Shown here one piece after another: positions 53,354-64,000 of a DNA stretch of 64,000 nt. The stretch covers positions 2,527,001 to 2,591,000 of the forward strand of contig OX352764.1 in the NCBI GenBank assembly GCA_947095585.1, read 5' to 3'. A model generated the notes under the pieces. It had not been told where the DNA came from. It worked only from the letters and a program-made list of their open reading frames with translations, and did not search any database. Source of the stretch: Nephrocerus scutellatus (lineage: Eukaryota; Arthropoda; Insecta; Diptera; Pipunculidae). Each line of letters begins with the position of its first letter. Position 1 is the first letter of the stretch. Position numbers and translations under genes: made by a program.

Positions 53354-53668
53354 TATGGTCAAGACAAAGGGCGCCGTGGCTCAGTGGAAGTGCACATGGC
53401 TGCTGAGCAGGAGGTTCAGGTTCGAATCCAAGCAACACTAAAAGTATTTTTCACTGAGTCCCACCTCTCGCGAATGGGTGACTAACGTTCCAAGAGTAAT
53501 ACCTTGTCACGGAAATCTTTTCAATTCGCCGTTCGGATCCGGCCTTAAATTGTAGGTCCCTTCCATTTGTGTCCAAAAAATTAACATGCGCAGCACAAAT
53601 GGTCGCGAGAAGTTAGGCCTTGGAACGCAATGGTCTGTCGCGCCGAATACTACTTATGGTCAAGACAA
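53354..53668 (+). mobile_element. tRNA-derived SINE, copy 6, full length with target duplication
   Basis: The best copy. The 14-bp direct repeat TATGGTCAAGACAA lies at 53354-53367 and 53655-53668, so the element is 53368-53654 (287 bp). A box TGGCTCAGTGG, B box GGTTCGAATCC, body TCTCGCGAATGGGTGACTAA and CCGTTCGGATCCGGCCTTAA. The 3' tail is TGGTCGCGAGAAGTTAGGCC, then TTGGAACGCAATGGTCTGTC and GCGCC. The clean duplication suggests a fairly recent insertion. Confidence 0.92.
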
Positions 53669-56004
53669 GACAGTGAGGTGGGATACTGACGGCCTATGGT
53701 CACAGCTACGACAGCTAAATATTTAGCGAGGTTTCTAGATGATCGCCTGGTCTTTTACAAATTTATGCTGCTGGTTTCACAGCACACCCAAAGTGTTCTG
53801 GTTAGTTCGACGAGAATATTTTTACCAGCGGTCTCGCTCGTTCGGAATTCGACAACTCTCTAATTTGCCAAAACCGTCTGCGAAGTTTATGATTTGCCCG
53901 TATAAACTTTAAACCTTTAAACAAGTTACTTTTGCAAACTGCACATGTGCTGTTGTGTGCCGGCACTTTGTGCATATGTGCAGTTGTCTGCAAATTGTTT
54001 TAGCTTATGCCTGGTGGTAAGTTTTAGTCAAATGTTCTGAGCGGAATCAGGGGATGGACAGTACGGTAAATTAGACAAAGACTTTGTAACGATGGGAGCA
54101 AAATTACGTAAAGAACCACCTAGAAAATACCAGAACATACTGGTATAATCTCCCTATACATAAAAATGTTTTTATACGAGTTTCAAACGTATATCTGTTA
54201 TACACAAATTGTGTACAAGTGACTTTAAGTGGGGAACATACCTATAAAATGAATATACATTATTACTGAGCTTAACTAATATATGCAATATGAATGAGCC
54301 TAAATGTATGGCATGCTTTTTGGTAGATTTTTTATTCTAATACAATTCAGTATATTGCCTATATGAAGTATGTATGATGCAATAAAAGATATATTATTAT
54401 ATTTTCATAACAATATCCAGCGTTCCTTCCTGTGTTCCCCTTACATCCGCTGACACTGCTAGCCAAGCAAATCTCTATACTAGCTAGGCCTAAGTTTTGG
54501 CCTAGCCTACCAGTAAGTTCACCACACTAGCACTCATACAGACTTTCTTTGGACGGATTATAACTTCTATAGTAGGTATGCGAAATACGTTATACGCTTG
54601 CGGAATGGCGAGTTAAGACATTATAGAATTCCCTTTATCGCTCAATCGTCCGTCCGTCTGTCCGTCACAATTTTCAATCATAATTAACGCGAACACTTAC
54701 CACTTTAGCTGATCGCACCCTTCTGATCTACCTTCTGACCAACCAACACGCTCCACTGATTCCTGATTAAAATTTCTTCATTTTAGAATCAATATCTTTG
54801 GCAAATAGGAACTTCCGCTGGTTAACCTAAGAGCCCATAATAGAATATTTTATAAATTGTTGGTTGAGTAGCAGCACTGTCTTGCTCCTTTAACTCAACT
54901 GAACACTGACGGCATTAACACATTTCTGCTCCTTCCCCTGCATCTCGCTTATTTGCATTGCGACGGTTAATATCATATTTGCGCGCCTCGTTGCGACTAA
55001 CGTGTCCATGTGACGATAGGCAGGAGGGCTTGTCTTCCTGTCTATTGCAGTGCGCTAGTGTGTCTAGCCACATTCTATAGCCCAAGGCTAATTCCCCGAT
55101 AATTTATAATTTTCTCCTATTTGCTCTGGCATTAGCTATACAATAATGTTGTTATGCTTTGACATTTTTAGAGCAACTCGCAGCGACGGGCAGCAACCTG
55201 GAATTAAGTTTTACAAGATACAAATAGCCTGGGACATGCGGAAGATGGAATTCCACAGGAGGAAAAAAGTGAGGACAGCACAACTTAATCAGTGGAGACA
55301 GTAGACAATTACATGGCGACGATGTAGACGCGTCTGTCTGTCTAAGGAGGTGTTCCCGGCAGTAATTAAAGTCCATGCTTTCGCTCTATTTATCATTTCA
55401 ATTTATGTGGAATTACACCAGGCATCAGTTGGATAATAACCATCCCAAGCTCTCGGTTGTTATTATCCCTTCTACTTCCCAACTTCAAAACTAGTGGAAG
55501 AGTTTCAGCGTCACCGTCGCCATTCCTCGATTCCTGAATTTACCTTGGTGCGGTGAGGCGATTATGTAAATTAATTTAATCTGCGAAACTGAAACTTTGT
55601 CCTCTCATCCAGTACCACCCAGCTTCCGGTGGAATCTCAACTTCTATCGCTTACTAATCAAATTTCCATTCATGCAACCACAGAGCTACGACTGGCGGAG
55701 GAGAACCAATTTTAGATAAGTCCCCAAAAAGGACACAGGAGAAAAATAACAAAAATTTTGAGTTAGCAGTTTTTCTTTGCACCGGAAATAGTTCAGCGTT
55801 TCCCAACCTATTTTGATGACAAGAATTTTTTTTACTAACCAACATAATTCCGAAGGGTTCCTGGAGAATATAACATCGCATTTGTTAAGTTTTTAAAAAA
55901 CTTTCCATCTGAATCTTTAAATTGTGGAACATAGGTTGGGAACTGCTGTGTAAATAGTCAATGACCATGGACACAATCGCCACCAAAGTAAACTCATTGC
56001 ATTG
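53669..56004. other. Unique DNA without recognised gene
   Basis: Mixed composition. No motif is seen in the short open frames. Confidence 0.35.
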
Positions 56005-56146
56005 AGATTGGAAAAACCGAAAAGTGGAGAGCAGCCAAAAAACCAAAACCAGGACCACAAAATGTTGTTGGACTCCGATGAAGCCAAAGTAAAATTTGAT
56101 TTAGGAACTAACTTTGGTTGCAGTAGCAGCAGCATAAGTTTGGAAT
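56005..56146 (+). repeat. 145-bp duplicated segment, copy 2
   Basis: Counterpart of 52666-52810. It has GGAGAG for GAAGAG, AACCAG for AAGCAG, and CAGTAGCAGCAGC for the CAG run. The open frame is kept. Confidence 0.85.
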
Positions 56147-56854
56147 GCTTGTTTCAGTGAGTGTGCGGTGGTCATTTGGAATCTGTAAATGGAATCGAAT
56201 CAAATCGATTCATTATTGCGCCAACAATGGAACCACCCAAAGGCAGCATGTCCGGCACGTGCATCACTTCTCTTTTGGCATGACCGTGTTGGACAGCAAA
56301 ACGATCCTCCCTGCCATCCCTCCAAATAATGTGTACGTGTGTGCGTTGATATTGTTTTGGTTTTCTAATTCAATTAAGTGGAAGAAGAGGATGTTTTGCT
56401 GGCCATCGCCAGATCACCGTCGCTCGTCGCTTTGTGGGTGGATGTGGCGGCCAAACGAGTGTGTACGCTTTTTGCCAATTGTTATTCATTGAAGTTTTTT
56501 GGGGGTACGCTTGGCTAGTCTGCAGGGTCGCAATGGTCGAAAAGCTACCTGTAACTAATGGCCAAAAGGTTTTGGAGTATGAGCGCAATATTTTAGTCAA
56601 AATGTTCCAAACTCATGAATATTCAATGGAAGTTGACCAAAAAAAAAACACATCGACCGGAAATTTTTGGGATAACTTTGGATGTTGGATGGTACGAATG
56701 TAGAGTTTTGTCATTCAATGGGTAGCGTATGTTGGGTGTGGGGTGTGACAAAACTATGTTATGAGCTTAGAATAAAATAAAAAAAAAGGAACAGGGGACC
56801 TATATTGAAAAATAAAGATTGGTTGTTTGTGCCTTGCTTGGATGACAGAAGACA
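56147..56854. other. Unique DNA
   Basis: GC-richer, no recognised gene. The frame 56145-56492 has no motif. Confidence 0.35.
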
Positions 56855-57000
56855 GCATACAAAGCTACTAGTTCAATCAAGCAGAATTTGATCAATACCA
56901 TAGACATTAATTCTCGACAAAAGAGCTTGATGCCAAACTCTGTTAGAGGCCTTCGACATCATCACGAACAGTAGAATTACTGGATCTTCTTCCAAGAACC
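56855..57000 (-). mobile_element. LINE RT fragment (CR1/Jockey-like)
   Basis: ATAGACATTAATTCTCGACA and AAGAGCTTGATGCCAAACTC match 3340-3380 and 33080-33130, the SKAFD...HQALLSK...I region of the family at 32 kb. Confidence 0.7.
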
Positions 57001-57079
57001 CACTTACATAGATGCACAGACTCTTGCTCAGAAAACCATCCGATTATTTATGAAATATGTATATATAATTTCAATAATA

Positions 57080-57690
57080 TGAAGATGGGATGCTCAAAAG
57101 ACTCCAAAGAGACCCCAAAAGGAACCCAAAAGGACTCTCTACAAAACCACCAAAGACCACCTAAAGACAATCACAAGACTACTCGGACGACCATCGTCAA
57201 TACCCACATAAAACCCCTTAATACCACAATAAAACCACCCCAAGACCCCTTCAAGACCACCTTCAAGACTCCATCAAAAACACATTAAGATCCCCTCCTC
57301 AAGACTACATCAAGACTCGCTCAACACCATCTCAAGACCCACTTAAGACCTTCTGAAAACACCTCAAGACCACCTTAAAACTCCATCAAGATAACCTTTA
57401 GACACTCCTGAAGACCACCTTAAATCTCCATCAAGATAACTTTAAGACACTCCTCAAGACCCATTAGTAACACATTAACACTCCCTAAAGATCCACTCAA
57501 AACGCTCCAAAGACCCCACTCAAAACCCTTTTAAGACCACCTTGAGACCCGCTAAGACCACCTTAGTACACCCCTCAAGACAACCTTAAGACTCTATAAG
57601 ACGCTCTGAAACCCACACTCTACATCCACTTAAAAGCACTCACAAAAACCCCCTAGAGACACTCAGGACCCCACCATTGACATCACAAGA
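57080..57690 (+). repeat. Degenerate AAGACC-rich array, forward block 1
   Basis: About 600 bp of imperfect 11-12-bp units (AAGACCACCTTA, AAGACTCCATCA, CTCAAGACC). The plus strand is C/A-rich with very little G. Open frames (57079-57288) only reflect the period, a multiple of three. Confidence 0.85.
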
Positions 57691-57699
57691 AATTCTGTT

Positions 57700-58140
57700 T
57701 TTTTTAAAGATCTATTGTATCTTAGGGTGTCATTACCTGACACCGCCCTAATTAACGATAGTACATCCTTAGTAGCAGCATTTTCAAGTCTGCTGTTGAG
57801 CATTAACAAAAGTAATGCTGGGCATTCACAGAGAATGTGCTGAGACGACTCTTCATCTTCCGAGCAAAACCTACATTATGTCTCTGAGCGCACACCAATT
57901 TTGTTAAGGTGATATCACATGCCACAATAACTTGTTAGAAAACTCACCAGCTTCCTAATGCTATCCCTATCAAAATAAAGGGTTTCCTTGTAGAAAAAGC
58001 GCCAATTTAATCGTTTTGATCGCCTAACCCTCGTAGCTTCAGAAGTTTAGTCGCCGTTGTCCGTTCAAGAATTTTCGGCCACCAAGCGTGATAATAGGTC
58101 TCACCATCATTGTGTACATCCAATGTTCCATTTTAGGACT
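57700..58140 (-). mobile_element. LOA/R1-like LINE C-terminus inside the AAGACC array
   Basis: ATAGTACATCCTTAGTAGCA, GCTGGGCATTCACAGA and GTGCTGAGACGACTCTTCAT match 21570-21680. GTCCGTTCAAGAATTTTCGGCC and ATTGTGTACATCCA match 22290-22340. The middle of the element is deleted. Confidence 0.8.
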
Positions 58141-58735
58141 TTGACCCCAACTCAAGAAACCCTTAAGACCCCCTTCAAGACTCTTTCAAGACCCCACATC
58201 AAAACCCCTTCAAGACCTCCCTAAGACCCATACAAGACTACCATTATACCTCCATCAAGTCCACCTGAAGGCCCATTAAAACCCCCTCAAGATTCCTTTA
58301 AGACCTCGAGACCTCCGCAAGAACATTTCAAGACTCCCGTAAACTGCCATCAAGACTCTCTCAAGACAACCCTCAAGACTTATCCCAAGACCTCCTCAAT
58401 AACTCCTTAAGACTCCCTCAATACGCTCTGAAGACCCACTCAGATCTCCCTCAAGACACCTCTCAAAACCACCCTCAAGACCACCATCAAGACGCTTCAA
58501 GAATCCCTCAAAACCCACTTAAGACCAACCTCAATATCCTCTCAAGTAACCCCTTTAATAAAAAACATGGACAATGGACCATTACTGGTCTAAGTGTGTC
58601 GGTTTCACTGACAGCCACCTTAACCTATCCCCCTTTAATATCCCCCCTTAATACGCACCCCCTAAACATCATCTCAAAAAGCCCTAAAAACTACCTCAAA
58701 AGCCCATCAACATCCCACTCAAAACCACGGTGTAT
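58141..58735 (+). repeat. Degenerate AAGACC-rich array, forward block 2
   Basis: Continues the same units (CCCTTAAGACCCCCTTCAAG, CTCAAGACCACCATCAAGAC) after the LINE. It ends at the mariner fragment. Confidence 0.85.
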
Positions 58736-59115
58736 CAAGAAGTTTACCGGGTATTAAATAATGTGTTGCTACCTTGGGCATACAAAAAATTCGGTAACAA
58801 CCGCTAGACATTCCAACAGGACTTGAAAAGCTTGATTGACACAACAATTTTTACAAAGTCATGTTCCAAATTTAATTTCTTCGCAACAATGGCCCCATAC
58901 TCACTAGAATTGAATTCAATCGACTTCTCCATATGGTCGGTCCCTTTATGAGGTCAAAGTGTCGGCAAAAATATATGAAACTTTGGAATTGAAGACAGCT
59001 CATCGTAGATGATGAACCAAAATACCAACAGGTCATGTTCGTGCAGCATGCAATGCCTTCGTTAAGAGACTCGACGCTATCGTAGGCGTCAATGGTGGCT
59101 ATATCGAGCAGTAGT
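58735..59115 (+). pseudogene. Tc1/mariner-superfamily transposase, C-terminal fragment
   Basis: Plus strand: VYQEVYRVLNNVLLPWAYKK, a FQQDSA-like FQQD (second catalytic D), MAPYSLELNSIDFSIWSV (the WPPYSPDLNPLDYSIWS block with the third acidic residue), then a shifted VSAKIYETLE, HVRAACNAFVKRLDAIVGV and NGGYIE. Frameshifted and without the N-terminal half. Confidence 0.85.
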
Positions 59116-60689
59116 AACATTTTTTTGGGGAAATGTTTTCAACAATTCTCTAAAGAAATTTAATAAAAATATTCATAAATGATGAAATTACAGCCTTTTG
59201 ACTTAGGGGCACTTCAATTTCCGGCTCCGTATAGAAGATAGAATATAATTGCGGAATGTGGCCCCTGGTCAAATGACTTAAAGTTCATTCATTGAGACTC
59301 TTTCTTCGATCTTCAAGAGACATTGATACGAGTCCATAAAAACCATCATATTCTACAATGCACCACACCAACAGTAAGACCTTGAAATACCGCGAATAAT
59401 TTCAGACGGTAGCTCTGAGACACTGTGTTGTCGAGGAGCTGTTTGCGTTGAGTTATTGATAAGATAGCTGAAGATAAAAAAATCCACTTAAGTGAGATAT
59501 CAATATCATTATCGTTGTTATCAACATCTCTGCATCGACACATTTTCCCAGTCGTGCTTTTGCCCGTCCCGCCCCTTTGTTTTACTTTCTATTACAGCAA
59601 AAACCAACAGACCACCATCAGCGAGTGATTGCTTGGCCAATTAACACGTTAACGACTGTTTGGCTACAAATGAATTGCCTCAGCTCGCAGTTAATAATTA
59701 GTAAGGAGGTTGCAGATGCCCCAGGTGCAATAGTGCCACATCCATACTCTGCACACTGTAGACTCAGCTCGCTGCACGCAACAAAATGTGAAACCCATAA
59801 AACAGTTTTGTCAGTTAGTTGGATGCACCTGTTCCCGTACAACACGCCACCATAATCCCACCACATTAAATCCATTCGAGCGCACTCGACCGCCAGTGTC
59901 ATGCGGTTAAGGCGTTAAAGATTCAATTTCCTTAAACCGGCGAATGGCATAGCGCAGATGCATCATGCAGATAACTATTGGAATGCATGAATGAATGCGA
60001 ATGCGAACGATGCTTGTGGAACGTAAAGTAGCGTAGCGTCGTCGTCATCATCTCGTGATCTGAAGAATCCATCTGCATCCAGCATTTCCAGCTGCTTGAT
60101 GACGACGACGACGACGTGCCACTGTCACTTTCATTAGAAGATGTCGTCGCATCGTTCACTTGTTGATTTGCTTGTTGTTCAGCTGAAACTGCGGCCTGCG
60201 GGTATGAGGAATGACTGGGAATCACAGACTGGACTCATAGCACGGTTGCCTTTATGGGTTCGTCTTTATTCTTTGCGCTCGCCCAGCCCATCACTGTATG
60301 TCATTTTATCGTGTGGCAGCGGCTGCCCATCGTCAGCGTGACATTCGTGTAAACAGCGTGTTTTGTGTGTTTCGTAATTTGTTCTGTTTGCCGCTACCGA
60401 TGCCGCCGCCATCACTTGTCACTTCAACAATAATTGTTGTTGTTGCTCCTAATATAGGACGCATGCCATTCATATCGTGAATGTCTCCGCCAGAGAAGCA
60501 CTTGACGTTGACACTTTTTCTGTGTTCCCATAGACTTTTCGATTGTGTGTCCGTTTAATTGTATCGCTCCGTCAATTATGTGGGCACTGCATAGGTATGG
60601 GTGTCATTATTCGAGCAGTTCAAATGCTCAATTTATCGTCGGGATAATGTGATAGATATGTTTGCAGGAGGATGTTAAAAAAGTCTTCA
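59116..60689. other. Unique GC-richer DNA with (GAC)n
   Basis: 59550-60480 is less AT-rich than its surroundings, with a (GAC)n run at 60100-60117. Open frames on both strands carry no motif. No gene is called. Confidence 0.35.
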
Positions 60690-60840
60690 AAAATTATATT
60701 TTTTTAATTCTCTAATTGACTTCGCGCGTTTGTTTGTTTGTCGCCAAATTTTGTGATCAATTTCTAATCCACTTCCTAAAGGCCGATTTTATTCAAACTT
60801 TGCAAACAACATTTTCATTGTAAAAATTTCGAAAGTCTTG
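60690..60840 (+). repeat. Dispersed ACACATGTGT-core repeat, short copy
   Basis: TTTTTTAATTCTCTAATTGA, TTTGTTTGTTTGTCGCC, GATCAATTTCTAATCCACTTCC, CCGATTTTATTCAAACTTTGC, as at 63830-63940. It is cut off before the core by the AAGACC array. Confidence 0.65.
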
Positions 60841-61300
60841 ATGTAGAGTCTTTGAGGCGGTTTCGAGTGGGATATTGAAGGGGGTTCGACGTGGTCTTGG
60901 GGAGTTAGTTTTTAGAGGGCTTTGATGGAGTCTTGTGTTTTGGTGGTCTTGATAGGGTCCAAAGAGGGTCTAAATGGGTTCTTGAGGAGGTTTTGAGAGA
61001 GACTTAAGTGGGGTCTTGAGGATGTTTTAAGAGGTCGTGAGTGGGGCCTTGGTGGTCTTGATAGGGTCCTAAGATGGTCTTAATGAGGTTTTGAGGAGGT
61101 GTTGAGCGAGTCTTAAGTATGGTCTTGAGGATGTTTTGAGACAATCTTGAGTGGGGTCTTGTTGGTCTTAAGAGGATCTTAGTGGGGTCTTAAGGGGGTC
61201 TCGAGGAGGTGTTGAGTGGGGTCTGGGTGGTCTTGATAGGGTCCTAATAGGGTCTTGAGAATGTTTTGAGACGGTCTTGAGTGGGGTCCTGAGGGCGAGT
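60841..61300 (-). repeat. Degenerate AAGACC-rich array, reversed block 1
   Basis: The same unit read as its complement on the plus strand (GGTCTTGAGGAGGT, GGTCTTGATAGGGTCC). G/T-rich with few C. Confidence 0.85.
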
Positions 61301-61309
61301 AACGAAGTA

Positions 61310-61580
61310 TTTGGCATAGCCAAATTACTCATTCACAAACTGTACGTCTAAAAGAAAAACATAATAACAGATTTTTGGTAGTAGGCGAATTTGACTCGCC
61401 TCGAAGAAGAGCACTGCAATCATTTTTGGTTCGTTTAAGATTTGTTCAGTTTTCTTCGGTAGGGTTTGCTTTTTAAAACTGAAAACATACCTCTCTAATC
61501 CTAGAAGCCTCTTTACAGCTCGAACCATACCATCCATACAATCCTTTGGTTTGACAATCGGCTACACTAACGTAAATGAC
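61310..61580 (-). mobile_element. CR1/Jockey-like LINE fragment
   Basis: Minus strand DGMVRAVKRLLGLERYV, EPKMIAVLFFEAS matches [14 protein letters not shown] and [12 protein letters not shown] at 24.98-25.06 kb. Confidence 0.7.
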
Positions 61581-61839
61581 CGCATAGCCTTTAGATTATG
61601 CTTCACCAGCTATTTGGCTAACCTTTTTTTTAGTTCCGACCTGCTGACCTGCGACCCTGACAGTAGCGCTGACACTCAGACCGATCGGACACTTTTGCAT
61701 GAGTAGTGTGTAGAACTTATTTTAGATATTGGTATTGTTTAAGTCAATCAGAGGAAAGAACAATCTTTTTAATTTGTAACCCTCCGGCAAGAAGAACCCA
61801 GGGTGATCGACGAGCGTCACACGAGCAAACACGTTACAG
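61581..61839. other. Spacer between reversed array blocks
   Basis: No recognised element. Confidence 0.35.
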
Positions 61840-62360
61840 TCGTCTTGAGAGGTTCTATACAGGGTCTTAAGGAGGAGATCTTGCGAGAGGTTTATGGGAG
61901 GTTTTTGAGGCGATATTGGATGGAGTCTTGAAGGGGGTCTTGAGAGTGTCTTGCAACTTGCTTTGAGAGGGGTCTGAAGTGGGTTTTAAGGGGGTCTTGA
62001 GGGGGTTTTCAGAGGGTATTGAGAAAGGGCTTGAGGGTGTCATAATGTACTCTTAAGAGGGTCTTTAGAAGGTTTTGAAAGGGGTCCTGAGGTCGTTTTG
62101 AGGAGGTCTTGAGTAAGGTATTAAGGTGATCTTGAGGTAGTCTTGAGAGGGTCTTGAGGGGGGTTTGATGGGGGTTTGAGTGGGACCTCGGGGGAATTTA
62201 AAGACAGTCTTTTAGGGGGTATTAAGTAAAGCCTGAGGGGGTATTAAGGGGGTTTTGAGGCGGTCTTGAGGTGGTTTTAAGAAGATCTTAAGGGGCTCTT
62301 AATATTGCCCTGAAGGATTTCTTGGAGGGGTTTTTGAGGTGACTCTTGCGGAGGTCTTTT
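61840..62360 (-). repeat. Degenerate AAGACC-rich array, reversed block 2
   Basis: GGTCTTGAGGGGGTTTTCAG, GGTCTTGAGGTGGTTTTAAG and similar units, 11-12 bp apart. It mirrors the 57-58.7-kb blocks. Confidence 0.85.
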
Positions 62361-63289
62361 ATATAAAATTTCGTTATAAAAATTATTTTACACTATATCA
62401 TATTAGTTATATGACATCTAACATGTTTACACGTCAATTTTCGTGGGTCCTTACACTCACACATTTTCCCCAAAACTAACCCGACTTTATTCAAACTTTG
62501 CACACATGTGTATCTCCAGTTAGGTAATTTACTTGAAAATTTTAATTTTTGTTGGTTGGTTTTTTTTTTTATTTTATTTTGCTGTGCGCTGCGTTGTACA
62601 TAAAGCAAATACTTAGGGGATATATTGAAATTTATTGTCATACCCTCCCGCTTTTAAAACATAACACTCGTTTTTCACTTTACGCAGAATGAAAAACTGT
62701 GTAGACTTCACAGGGATTTGTCTGAGACAGTTAGACTGCTAAAATCGTATAAATATTCGACAACGAGAATCTATTTTCGTTCGGTTAAACCTTTTATCCC
62801 GGCTTTCCGTTCCACTCAAACAAGTTGACATATTGCATCCGTCAGTGGTCAGTAGTAGTAGTAAGTAGTATGGGAAAAATATTTCTTCCACAAATCACGA
62901 CTCACAATCAACCTCTGTGCAGCACAAAAAATGACTTTTATCCTGTAATTAATGAAGAAAGTCATTGTTCGTCTAATTTTATCCAGTGGGTCTGGTTCTG
63001 GTCTTGGTCTTCCTATTATTTCAATGCATTCCCACACATCAGAGAAGCTACAGTCGGTAGTTACTGACTTTGTGGGATGAACTGCAACTGCACTTGAAGT
63101 TCATATTTCTTATGTTATTTGGGTGGCACCATTCCATAGAATTGTTAGTTTCTCTGGAAGACTGCAATTAACCATTGTCTGAATTCCTTTCTCTCCGGGC
63201 TATGGGAAAACAAAATCAAATCACCAGAATGAAGGACGGACGGACCGAAATTTAGTAATCCCAGCGCAGTTCAGCTCACCATTAATTCG
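62361..63289. other. Spacer with a partial ACACATGTGT-core repeat
   Basis: 62440-62560 holds CCGACTTTATTCAAACTTTG, CACACATGTGTATCTCC and the AGGTAATTTACTTGAAAATT tail of the dispersed repeat. The rest has no recognised feature. Confidence 0.5.
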
Positions 63290-64000
63290 AAATAGCTTTT
63301 CTTTTTTAAATTCTCTATATTAACTTCACTTGCCCGTGTGTTTGTGGGTTTGTGGGCTTGTGGATTTGTGTGTCATGGTATCTTGCGATCAATTTTTAAC
63401 CCACTTCCTACAACCCGATTTTATTGAAATTTGGCACACATGTATATCTCCCATGACAACATTTTTTATTAAAATTTGAGGCTCCTCGGGCCGCGGGGTC
63501 GGGGGGCTCCCATACAAATATTTTACAAAATGTACCCGATTTTCTTTAAATTTTGTACACATGTGTGTCTTCGATGGAAAACACTTTTTGTAAAAATTTG
63601 GAGCGATCGGCCCGTTGGAGACCCCAATATACAATTTTTTGATATAGCTATATCGCATCAGATCACGGCAAAGTATGAGCTCTGTGCTTTGTGAGCAGCG
63701 CTGTTCGCTGCCGCTGCGGCATTTGGTGGATGATTTTGCCACAAAACGAGCACGCAGTGTGTGTGTGTGTGTGTATCCCCGATTAGACAATTTACAAGAA
63801 AAATTGTAATTTTTATGGGTTTTTTTTTAATTCTCTTAACTTCTCATGCCCGTGTGTTTGTCTGTTTGTCGTGCAATCTTGCGATCAATTTTTAACATAC
63901 TTCCAAAGGCCCGATTTATTTTATTGAAACTTTGCACATATGTGTATTTCCGGTGACAACTAAATAAAAGATATGATGATAGATAATAGAAGGATGCATA
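63290..64000 (+). repeat. Dispersed ACACATGTGT-core repeat, long copy plus a tandem second copy
   Basis: 63290-63830 is the longest copy. It has TTTTTTAAATTCTCTATATT, the CGTGTGTTTGT leader, GATCAATTTTTAACCCACTTCC, two core sub-units (near 63437 and 63560), the GGCTCCTCGGGCCGCGGGGT block, and a (GT)n run at 63756-63774. A second copy starts at about 63815 with the same leader and runs off the window end. Confidence 0.8.

Noticed and set aside
57079..57288. A lysine-threonine repeat protein
   Set aside because: It follows the AAGACC array, whose period is near a multiple of three; the frame has no independent support.
1..64000. CRISPR arrays, rRNA, tRNA genes or bacterial operons
   Set aside because: None seen. 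The tandem arrays are degenerate short repeats, and the tRNA-like heads belong to SINEs.

Overview
The window is AT-rich, repeat-laden nuclear DNA from an insect. It is most likely a fly (Diptera): the introns have canonical GT/AG ends and can be as short as 56 nt, the proteins read like fly orthologues, and trinucleotide microsatellites and non-LTR retrotransposon debris are abundant. Nothing bacterial or organellar is seen. Species cannot be told from sequence alone.

Three protein-coding genes are well supported. (1) 10472-11078, minus: a three-exon cornichon-family cargo receptor of the CNIH4 type (fly cornichon-related). (2) 13179-34967, minus: MICU1, the EF-hand gatekeeper of the mitochondrial calcium uniporter. 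It has eight constitutive or alternative coding-exon positions over about 22 kb plus a spliced 5' UTR. Two exon details stand out. There is a pair of mutually exclusive exons (34113-34272 and 29072-29234) for the start of the MICU1 core, and a 12-nt in-frame microexon (28334-28345) at the site where vertebrates insert their muscle MICU1.1 microexon. (3) 19449-22810, plus: a Golgi carbohydrate sulfotransferase (chondroitin/HNK-1 type, Sulfotransfer_2), nested on the opposite strand inside the largest MICU1 intron.

Most of the rest is mobile-element wreckage, all apparently dead. RTE-like non-LTR elements with (ATG)n tails lie at 1.2-2.4, 7.0-7.5, 24.5, 40.1, 42.0, 46.5-47.2 and 49.6-50.6 kb. 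CR1/Jockey/LOA-like reverse-transcriptase and RNase H fragments lie at 3.0-3.5, 16, 21.5-22.5, 24.8-27.5, 30.5-34.0, 36.5, 42.4-43.6, 45.8-46.3, 47.3-47.7, 56.9, 57.7-58.1 and 61.3-61.6 kb. Tc1/mariner transposase fragments lie at 12.3, 31.4 and 58.7-59.1 kb. Several non-autonomous inverted-repeat elements are present (3964-4947, 8500-8885, 12581-12900, 40203-40620). A tRNA-derived SINE family of about 280 bp has at least six copies, two of them with clear target-site duplications.

The right-hand third (about 36-64 kb) has no gene I can recognise. It carries two inverted blocks of a degenerate AAGACC-rich array (57.1-58.7 kb on one strand, 60.8-62.4 kb on the other), a 145-bp duplicated segment that keeps an open frame, and several copies of an unclassified dispersed repeat with an ACACATGTGT core. 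The GC-richer unique stretches there may be intergenic, regulatory or intronic DNA of a gene whose exons lie outside the window.
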